Of a DNA stretch of 11,242 nt, positions 6,050 through 11,242 are shown one piece after another; the first letter of the stretch is position 1, and every line of letters starts with the position of its first letter. The stretch covers positions 35,805 through 47,046 of the forward strand of contig FR884647.1 of NCBI GenBank assembly GCA_000436075.1, in the 5' to 3' direction. The translations under genes were made by a program, and so were the position numbers. Source of the stretch: Eggerthella sp. CAG:209. Lineage in GTDB: Bacteria > Actinomycetota > Coriobacteriia > Coriobacteriales > Eggerthellaceae. The notes beneath the pieces were generated by a model that searched no databases, was not told the origin of the DNA, and saw nothing but the letters and a program-made list of their open reading frames with translations.

Positions 6050-6051
6050 AG

Positions 6052-6067
6052 TGTTTCACGTAAAACA
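6052..6067. promoter_or_regulatory. parS: parS-like site between gyrB and gyrA
   Basis: TGTTTCACGTAAAACA matches the parS consensus at 15 of 16 positions (G to A at position 11), so the palindrome is slightly broken on its right side. It lies 3.58 kb from the recF copy. Translated from the GTG at 6051 it would read MFHVKH, a peptide typical of parS mistaken for coding sequence. The true gyrA start is downstream. Confidence 0.83.
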
Positions 6068-6095
6068 TTCAAGCAACAAGACAGAAGGAGTCTTC

Positions 6096-8624
6096 GTGGC
6101 AGAAGATAAGAACGAGACAGACAAGAAGGACGAACAGCAGGCCGCTGCAGCAAACGTTCTTCCTGCTGAGCTCAGCAAAGAGATGCGCACGTCGTTCCTC
6201 GAGTATTCGATGAGCGTTATTGTTTCGCGTGCGCTTCCCGATGTTCGCGACGGCTTGAAGCCTGTTCATCGCCGCATTCTGTATGCGATGAATGAAAGCG
6301 GCATCACCCCAAAGCGCCCCCATGCTAAGTCCGCACGTACCGTTGGTGACGTAATCGGTAAGTATCACCCGCATGGCGACTCTGCGGTGTACGACACTAT
6401 GGTTCGTTTGGCGCAGCCATTCTCCATGCGTGTTCCGCTGGTTGACGGCCACGGTAACTTTGGTTCGATCGACGGCGACTCGGCAGCTGCAATGCGTTAC
6501 ACCGAGGCTCGCTTGGACAAGCCGGCAATGGAATTGCTGCGTGACCTTGACAAGGAAACGGTAGATTTTCAGCCTAACTACGACGAGAGCCTGCAGGAGC
6601 CCGTTGTCTTGCCTTCACGCTTCCCGAACCTGTTGGTAAACGGCTCTTCGGGTATTGCCGTTGGCATGGCAACAAACATCCCCCCGCATAACCTCGGCGA
6701 GGCAATCGACGCAACTTGCATGATGATCGACGATCCTGATTGCACGGTAGACGATTTGATGAAGGTTCTTCCCGGCCCTGACTTCCCGACGGGCGGCATC
6801 ATCATGGGCCGCAAGGGCATCCGCGATGCCTATGAAACGGGAAAGGGAAGCCTTACTATTCGCTCGAAGTGCCGCATTGAAGAGGGCAAGAACGGCAAGC
6901 ATTCCATTGTCGTTTCCGAGATTCCCTATCAGGTAAACCGTACCAATCTCCTGAAGAAGATCGCCGATCTGATTCGCGACAAGAAGCTTCCCGAGATTTC
7001 AAACGTTCATGACGGCGCCGACCGCCACGGCATCGACATCATTATCGAGTTGAAGCAGAATGCTATCCCTCAGGTTGTGTTGAACAAGCTGTATAAGCAT
7101 ACCCAGCTGCAGGTTGGTTTCGGCTGCAATATGCTGGCGCTGGTCAACGGCGTTCCTCGCGTATTGTCTCTAAAGGAGATCCTCCATTACTACATTCTGC
7201 ATCAAGAAGAGGTTGTGGAGCGCCGTACGCGCTACGACTTGGCCAAAGCTGAGGCCCGTGCGCATATTCTGGAAGGTTTTGTGATTGCCCTCGACAACAT
7301 CGATGAGGTGATCCAGATCATCCGCTCGTCCAACACCGATCGCGAAGCGAAAGACGTGTTGATGGAGCGCTTTAAGCTTTCCGAAAAGCAGAGCGAAGCT
7401 ATCCTCGAAATGAAGCTGCGTCGCCTGACCGGCTTGGAGCGAGAGAAGATCGAAGCCGAATTGAAGGAGCTGCGCGAGAAGATCGACTACTACAAGCGTT
7501 TGCTTTCCGATAAAGACCTGGTGAAGCAGGTAATCAAGGAAGAACTTACCGAAATCAAGGAAAAGTTCAGTTCTGCTCGTATTACCAAGATTACCGACGA
7601 AGCGAAGGACCTCGATGTAGAGGATCTTATTGCTGAAGAAGAAGTTGCCATTACCGTAACCAAGGCTGGTTATGTGAAACGCCTTCCCGTGGCTACGTAT
7701 CGCCAGCAGAAGCGTGGCGGCAAGGGCATGCAAGGGGTGAATTTGAAAGAAGCCGACTTCGTCGAGCATCTCTTCATTTCCTCAACCCATGCTTATCTGC
7801 TGTTCTTTTCTTCGCGCGGACGGGTGTACCGTCTGAAGGCCTACGAGATTCCTGAGGCATCTCGTCATGCTCGTGGAACCGCAATCGTGAATGTTCTGCC
7901 CTTGGAGAAGGGTGAAACCATTGCTGCGGTTATCGCTACCAAGGATTTCCCCGAAGACGAGTACCTGATGTTTGCAACTTCGTCTGGCATGGTTAAGAAA
8001 ACCTCCATGAAGCTCTACGACCGCACGCGCCGAGATGGTTTGATTGCGATCAACCTGAAGGAAAACGACACGCTTATTAGTGTCCAGCGCGTTGCTGAAG
8101 GCGAAAAGGTCATGATGGTTTCCTCTGCAGGCAAGGCCATTATGTGGGATGAGTCCGAGGTTCGGGCTATGGGTCGCGACACCATGGGCGTACGCGGCAT
8201 GACGGTTAACGCCGATGCTCGCGTGCTCGGTATGGAAATAGCGCGTCCAGAAACCGAACTCTTGGTTATCACTGAGCTCGGCTATGGCAAACGCACGCCG
8301 GTAGAGGAGTATCCTTCTCATCATCGCGGAGGCCAAGGCGTATACACCATTACCATGACAGCCAAGAAGGGCTTGCTCTCGGCCATGAAAATCGTTGAAG
8401 AGAACGATGAGATCATGATTATCACCGAAGAGGGCGTAGTTGTTCGCACACCGGTTTCCGGCGTGTCGCAGCTGGGACGCTCCACTCAGGGCGTTCATGT
8501 GATGAATGTTGCGGGCAAGGACAAGGTTTCTGCTGTGGCCACTTCCACTACCACCGAAAAAAAATCCTCTAAGACGGCACCTGCCACCCATAAGGACCAG
8601 ACCAGTCTGCTCGATGAAGAGTAG
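6096..8624 (+). CDS. gyrA: DNA gyrase subunit A
   Basis: The 842-residue subunit cuts and rejoins DNA. The catalytic tyrosine is Tyr135 in AAMRYTEARL. The quinolone-resistance region reads HPHGDSAVYDT with Ser96 and Asp100, the residues equivalent to E. coli Ser83 and Asp87, so it has the susceptible-type sequence there. A canonical GyrA-box, QKRGGKG (538-544), opens the C-terminal DNA-wrapping beta-pinwheel and marks this as gyrase rather than ParC. An acidic tail ends LLDEE. I chose GTG at 6096 because AGAAGGAG (6083-6090) sits five bases upstream. The in-frame GTG at 6051 would translate the parS site. The N-terminal extension before the conserved start is rich in Glu, Lys and Asp. The gene ends in four consecutive in-frame TAG codons and a strong terminator. 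Confidence 0.97.
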   Translation: MAEDKNETDKKDEQQAAAANVLPAELSKEMRTSFLEYSMSVIVSRALPDVRDGLKPVHRRILYAMNESGITPKRPHAKSARTVGDVIGKYHPHGDSAVYDTMVRLAQPFSMRVPLVDGHGNFGSIDGDSAAAMRYTEARLDKPAMELLRDLDKETVDFQPNYDESLQEPVVLPSRFPNLLVNGSSGIAVGMATNIPPHNLGEAIDATCMMIDDPDCTVDDLMKVLPGPDFPTGGIIMGRKGIRDAYETGKGSLTIRSKCRIEEGKNGKHSIVVSEIPYQVNRTNLLKKIADLIRDKKLPEISNVHDGADRHGIDIIIELKQNAIPQVVLNKLYKHTQLQVGFGCNMLALVNGVPRVLSLKEILHYYILHQEEVVERRTRYDLAKAEARAHILEGFVIALDNIDEVIQIIRSSNTDREAKDVLMERFKLSEKQSEAILEMKLRRLTGLEREKIEAELKELREKIDYYKRLLSDKDLVKQVIKEELTEIKEKFSSARITKITDEAKDLDVEDLIAEEEVAITVTKAGYVKRLPVATYRQQKRGGKGMQGVNLKEADFVEHLFISSTHAYLLFFSSRGRVYRLKAYEIPEASRHARGTAIVNVLPLEKGETIAAVIATKDFPEDEYLMFATSSGMVKKTSMKLYDRTRRDGLIAINLKENDTLISVQRVAEGEKVMMVSSAGKAIMWDESEVRAMGRDTMGVRGMTVNADARVLGMEIARPETELLVITELGYGKRTPVEEYPSHHRGGQGVYTITMTAKKGLLSAMKIVEENDEIMIITEEGVVVRTPVSGVSQLGRSTQGVHVMNVAGKDKVSAVATSTTTEKKSSKTAPATHKDQTSLLDEE

Positions 8625-8649
8625 TAGTAGTAGACACTGATACTTTCCG

Positions 8650-8690
8650 AAGTTGGGACCCAGATTTTCTGGGTCCCAACTTTTTTTTTT
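8650..8690 (+). terminator. Rho-independent terminator of gyrBA
   Basis: AGTTGGGACCCAGA (8651-8664) pairs perfectly with TCTGGGTCCCAACT (8668-8681) around a TTT loop. The A at 8650 can add one more pair. A run of ten T residues (8681-8690) follows. This is a textbook terminator 26 bases after the gyrA stop. Confidence 0.97.
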
Positions 8691-8895
8691 CAAAAAATTT
8701 ATTACTAATTTTAGACAAGGAATTATCAAGGAAGAGGGCGATTTTCTTCTAAAGGAGCGGCATTGCCATCTGTTTTCGAAAAAATATATCTTGCTGTATA
8801 AATGAAAAACATTGTTCTGAACTGGTATTATTCAAATAGAAAGCAGTCAAGCGGAACCCCAGCAAAAACTTTTTTAAGAAAATGCAAAATTCTTC
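8691..8895. other. A/T-rich spacer without a recognisable gene
   Basis: Between the gyrA terminator and the tRNA promoter I see no supportable gene. The stretch is clearly richer in A and T than its surroundings. AAAGGAG at 8751-8757 looks like a Shine-Dalgarno sequence but leads only to a 12-codon TTG-started frame ending TAA. Poly-A and poly-T tracts at about 8864-8890, just upstream of the tRNA promoter, could act as an UP element. Confidence 0.5.
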
Positions 8896-8924
8896 TTGAC
8901 CCGTATGGGGGTAGGAAGTATATT
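8896..8924 (+). promoter_or_regulatory. Promoter of the tRNA-Ile/tRNA-Ala unit
   Basis: TTGACC (8896-8901, 5/6) and TATATT (8919-8924, 5/6) are separated by the optimal 17 bases. The mature tRNA-Ile starts at 8941, leaving a short 5' leader of about 10 bases. A/T tracts immediately upstream fit a strong stable-RNA promoter with an UP element. Confidence 0.85.
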
Positions 8925-8940
8925 AATTGAGCGCGATTTC

Positions 8941-9017
<77 letters not shown>

Positions 9018-9027
9018 TTTTTTACTG

Positions 9028-9071
9028 ATAAACGCTCCACCGTGAGCCGAGTTTGCCGGTGGAGCGTTTAT
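9028..9071 (+). other. Perfect 15-bp stem-loop between the two tRNAs
   Basis: ATAAACGCTCCACCG (9028-9042) and CGGTGGAGCGTTTAT (9057-9071) are exact reverse complements around a 14-base loop. Only the stem's own TTTAT and a following T could serve as a weak U-run. It may be a partial terminator, a processing signal for tRNA maturation or a spacer structure. The 8-mer GCTCCACC in its 5' arm recurs at the tRNA-Ala 3' end. Confidence 0.75.
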
Positions 9072-9099
9072 TGATAACGAAATCGCACGTAACCTACGT

Positions 9100-9175
9100 G
9101 GGGCATTAGCTCAGCTGGGAGAGCGCGGGCTTTGCAAGCCTGAGGTCAGGGGTTCGATCCCCCTATGCTCCACCA
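9100..9175 (+). tRNA. tRNA-Ala, anticodon TGC
   Basis: The acceptor stem GGGGCAT (9100-9106) pairs with ATGCTCC (9165-9171) and includes the G3-U70 wobble that alanyl-tRNA synthetase recognises. The anticodon loop is TTTGCAA with TGC at 9133-9135, and the T-arm contains GGTTCGATCC. A9172 and an encoded CCA (9173-9175) complete it. Its 5' end overlaps a small inverted repeat, CACGTA-acc-TACGTG (9086-9100). No separate promoter is evident, so it is probably co-transcribed with tRNA-Ile. Confidence 0.98.
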
Positions 9176-9184
9176 CGAATTTTC

Positions 9185-9214
9185 GAAGCCGTCCGAATGG
9201 ACGGCTTCTTTTTT
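9185..9214 (+). terminator. Rho-independent terminator of the tRNA unit
   Basis: GAAGCCGTCC (9185-9194) and GGACGGCTTC (9199-9208) form a perfect 10-pair stem with loop GAAT, followed by six T residues (9209-9214). It starts 10 bases after the CCA of tRNA-Ala. Confidence 0.95.
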
Positions 9215-9314
9215 GTGTAAAGCGACTGATCTGCCCTGTTTGGGCTCTTTCGCGCTGGTAAGCTTTTACCGCTTATGGGTTAACAAGACAACGTCTTTAA
9301 GAAGGAAGAAGTAG

Positions 9315-11129
9315 ATGAAACAGGAAAACATCCGCAATGTGGCAATCATTGCGCACGTTGACCATGGTAAAACCACCCTGGTTGACCGCCTGCTCTGGTC
9401 CTCGCATGTATTCCGCGAAAACCAGGAAGTCGCTGAACGCGTACTCGACTCGAATGATCAGGAGCGCGAGCGCGGCATTACCATTCTCTCTAAGAACATC
9501 TCCATCCATTACAAGGACACTAAGATCAACGTTATCGACACCCCCGGTCATGCCGACTTTGGTGGCGAGGTGGAGCGCGTTCTCAACATGGCAGATGGCG
9601 CATTGCTCATTGTTGATGCTTATGAAGGCCCCAAGCCCCAGACCCGTTTCGTTCTTTCGCATGCCCTTGAGCGTGGTTTACGCATCGTTGTTGTGGTCAA
9701 CAAGATCGATCGCCCCAATGCTAACCCCGATGCTGCTGTCGACAAGGTATTCGACTTGATGGTTGAGTTGGGTGCAAGCGACGAGCAGCTTGATTTCCCT
9801 GTTGTTTATGCCTCTGCAGTTAATGGCTACGCACGCTACGACGTTAATGACGGCAACATGGACATGGTTCCCTTGTTGGATACCATTCTGAAGGAAATCC
9901 CCTGCCCTGATGTAGACGTAGACGGCCCTGTTGCCCTTCAGGTTTGCACGGTTGACCACAGCAGCTACGAGGGACGTATTGGTATTGGCCGCCTGCAGAG
10001 CGGTACCATTCACGAAAAAGAGCAGGTTCTGGTAATCCAGCCCGACGGCAACCGCTACAACGCGCAGATCCGCAAGGTGTATACCTTTGAGAATCTTGGC
10101 AAAGCCGAGGTTCCTGAGGCCAGCGCAGGCGATATTGTGGCTGTTATCGGCGTGGAGCGGACTGACATCGGCGATGTTATCACCGACCCCGAGAATCCTG
10201 TCGAGATGGAGCCTTTGGCCGTTGAAGAGCCCACCATGGCTGTTGTGTTTGAGGCTTCCACGAGCCCCTTGGTTGGTCGAGAGGGCGATATCGTTGGCGC
10301 TCGTCAGCTGAAGGAGCGCCTGATGCGCGAAAAGGAGAGCAATATCTCCATGCGCATTGAGGAAACCGAAGACAAGTCGGGCGTTCGCGTTGCTGGTCGT
10401 GGTGTTCTTCATCTTTCTGTTCTTATGGAAACCATGCGTCGCGAAGGCTTCGAATTCCAGGTTGGCCGTCCTCAGGTTGTTTATAAGGAAGATGAGGCTG
10501 GTAATAAGCTTGAGCCCATCGAGGAAGCTACCATCGACGTTCCCAATGACTACTCTGGCAAGGCGATTGAGGTCATGGGTACGGCAGGCGGCATCATGGA
10601 GGACATGGTGTCCGACGAAACCATGACGCATCTTACGTTTGCTATTCCTTCTCGCGGCACCATGGGCCTGAAGACCAAAATCCTGAATGTAAGCCACGGC
10701 GAAGCGGTGTTGTTCCACCACTTCCGTGAATATGGTCCTTATTCCGGAGAGATGATCGGCCGTAAGAACGGTTGCATGATTGCCATGGCAACGGAGAAGT
10801 CGGTTGCATATGCTCTTGATACGTTGCAGGAGCGTGGCAAGCTGTTCGTTGGTCCGGGCGAGGATTGCTATGAGGGCATGATCGTTGGCGAATCCGCTAA
10901 GGAAGGCGACATGGTTGTAAACGTTGCCAAGGCTAAGCAACTGGGCAACCAGCGCTCTTCTGGTGCCGATAAGGCTATCTCCCTTACGCCCCCCATCACG
11001 TTTACGCTCGAAGAGGCGCTTGAATACATTGAAGACGACGAGCTGGTAGAGGTAACGCCTCAGTCTATTCGTCTCCGCAAACGCACCCTTTCCGCTACTC
11101 AGCGTCGCAAGGAAGCAAAGAATAAATAG
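9315..11129 (+). CDS. typA: Translational GTPase TypA/BipA
   Basis: The 604-residue product belongs to the EF-G/LepA-like GTPases. TypA/BipA binds ribosomes and is needed for ribosome assembly or growth under stress and cold in other bacteria. G-domain motifs are AHVDHGKT (13-20), RERGITI (51-57), DTPGH (75-79, with the catalytic-type His79), NKID (129-132) and a SAVNGYA region. They are followed by an EF-Tu domain-2-like barrel, EF-G domain III/V-like parts and a basic C-terminal end (RLRKRTLSATQRRKEAKNK). The length matches TypA (about 600-615) and lacks the domain IV of EF-G. The ATG start has AAGGA (9302-9306) eight bases upstream. It is monocistronic as far as visible, since a tRNA terminator lies upstream and a hairpin terminator downstream. 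The roughly 100-base leader has two small inverted repeats (9233-9245 and 9257-9270) but no clear promoter that I can defend. Confidence 0.97.
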   Translation: MKQENIRNVAIIAHVDHGKTTLVDRLLWSSHVFRENQEVAERVLDSNDQERERGITILSKNISIHYKDTKINVIDTPGHADFGGEVERVLNMADGALLIVDAYEGPKPQTRFVLSHALERGLRIVVVVNKIDRPNANPDAAVDKVFDLMVELGASDEQLDFPVVYASAVNGYARYDVNDGNMDMVPLLDTILKEIPCPDVDVDGPVALQVCTVDHSSYEGRIGIGRLQSGTIHEKEQVLVIQPDGNRYNAQIRKVYTFENLGKAEVPEASAGDIVAVIGVERTDIGDVITDPENPVEMEPLAVEEPTMAVVFEASTSPLVGREGDIVGARQLKERLMREKESNISMRIEETEDKSGVRVAGRGVLHLSVLMETMRREGFEFQVGRPQVVYKEDEAGNKLEPIEEATIDVPNDYSGKAIEVMGTAGGIMEDMVSDETMTHLTFAIPSRGTMGLKTKILNVSHGEAVLFHHFREYGPYSGEMIGRKNGCMIAMATEKSVAYALDTLQERGKLFVGPGEDCYEGMIVGESAKEGDMVVNVAKAKQLGNQRSSGADKAISLTPPITFTLEEALEYIEDDELVEVTPQSIRLRKRTLSATQRRKEAKNK

Positions 11130-11189
11130 ATCAGTTTCTTTCAACCCGGTTTCTCCCTACGCAGAGGGTTGTCTGGAAAGAAATAGATC
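11129..11189 (+). other. Long imperfect stem-loop in the typA 3' region
   Basis: TTTCTTTC (11135-11142) pairs with GAAAGAAA (11176-11183), and AACCC (11143-11147) pairs with GGGTT (11166-11170) across a one-sided 5-base internal loop. GATC (11129-11132) can pair with GATC (11186-11189) after a 2-by-2 mismatch. It begins at the last base of the typA stop codon. It may protect the 3' end or be a processing structure; the role is unknown. Confidence 0.5.
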
Positions 11190-11207
11190 AAGAAGACTGA
11201 CTAACTA

Positions 11208-11240
11208 AAAGGCTGGACGATGTATCGTCCAGCCTTTCTG
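11208..11240. terminator. Terminator after typA, possibly bidirectional
   Basis: AAAGGCTGGACGA (11208-11220) pairs perfectly with TCGTCCAGCCTTT (11225-11237) around loop TGTA. The T-run on the + strand is short (TTTCT). On the opposite strand the stem is followed by TTTT from the complementary A-run (11207-11210). It could therefore also stop a convergent gene lying beyond the window, which I cannot see. Confidence 0.78.
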
Positions 11241-11242
11241 GT

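Noticed and set aside
8802..8930. A 42-codon ATG frame in the A/T-rich gap before the tRNAs
   Set aside because: It has no Shine-Dalgarno sequence and runs across the well-formed tRNA promoter (8896-8924). Low-complexity A/T composition explains it.

Overview
The window is the replication-origin neighbourhood of a bacterial chromosome, most likely from Actinomycetota and plausibly class Coriobacteriia. Everything with a recognisable gene reads on the + strand. The order is dnaA (3' part), oriC, dnaN, recF, a DUF721/DciA-family gene, gyrB, gyrA, tRNA-Ile(GAT), tRNA-Ala(TGC), typA/bipA. From dnaA to the two tRNAs this is the gene order known from Mycobacterium tuberculosis (dnaA-dnaN-recF-Rv0004-gyrB-gyrA-Rv0007-ileT-alaT), without an Rv0007-like gene. 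The DnaA C-terminus also carries the one-residue-shorter actinobacterial form of its signature (F-N-RDHTTV instead of FGGRDHTTV). Base composition is moderate, not the high G+C of mycobacteria, so a moderate-G+C coriobacterium is my guess; species cannot be read from the window.

Layout. Positions 2-775 hold the C-terminal half of DnaA. Positions 776-1093 are a well-formed oriC: degenerate DnaA boxes on both strands, a tandem box pair, a short G/C-containing spacer, six consecutive DnaA-trios and an A/T-rich unwinding tract, then two perfect-arm stem-loops before dnaN. dnaN, recF and the DUF721 gene (1094-3922) are tightly packed and probably one operon. gyrB has its own extended -10 promoter, a leader hairpin and a strong Shine-Dalgarno sequence. 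gyrA follows after a short gap holding a hairpin and a parS-like site. gyrA ends in four in-frame TAG codons and a textbook terminator. An A/T-rich gap carries a good promoter for the tRNA pair, which has its own terminator. typA, for a translational GTPase, closes the window with a structured 3' region and a terminator.

How it works together. DnaA melts oriC; DciA is the likely helicase-loader homologue; DnaN is the sliding clamp; RecF handles gaps at stalled forks; GyrA2GyrB2 removes positive supercoils ahead of the fork. Two parS-like sites (2474-2489 in recF, 6052-6067 before gyrA) mark the region for ParB loading and origin segregation.

I found no mobile element, CRISPR array, defence system or unknown multi-gene system. 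The interesting material is in the non-coding architecture: the compact oriC, the two parS sites, the leader hairpins, an unassigned Shine-Dalgarno sequence before dnaN, and a hairpin between the tRNAs whose 3' arm is complementary to the tRNA-Ala 3' end.
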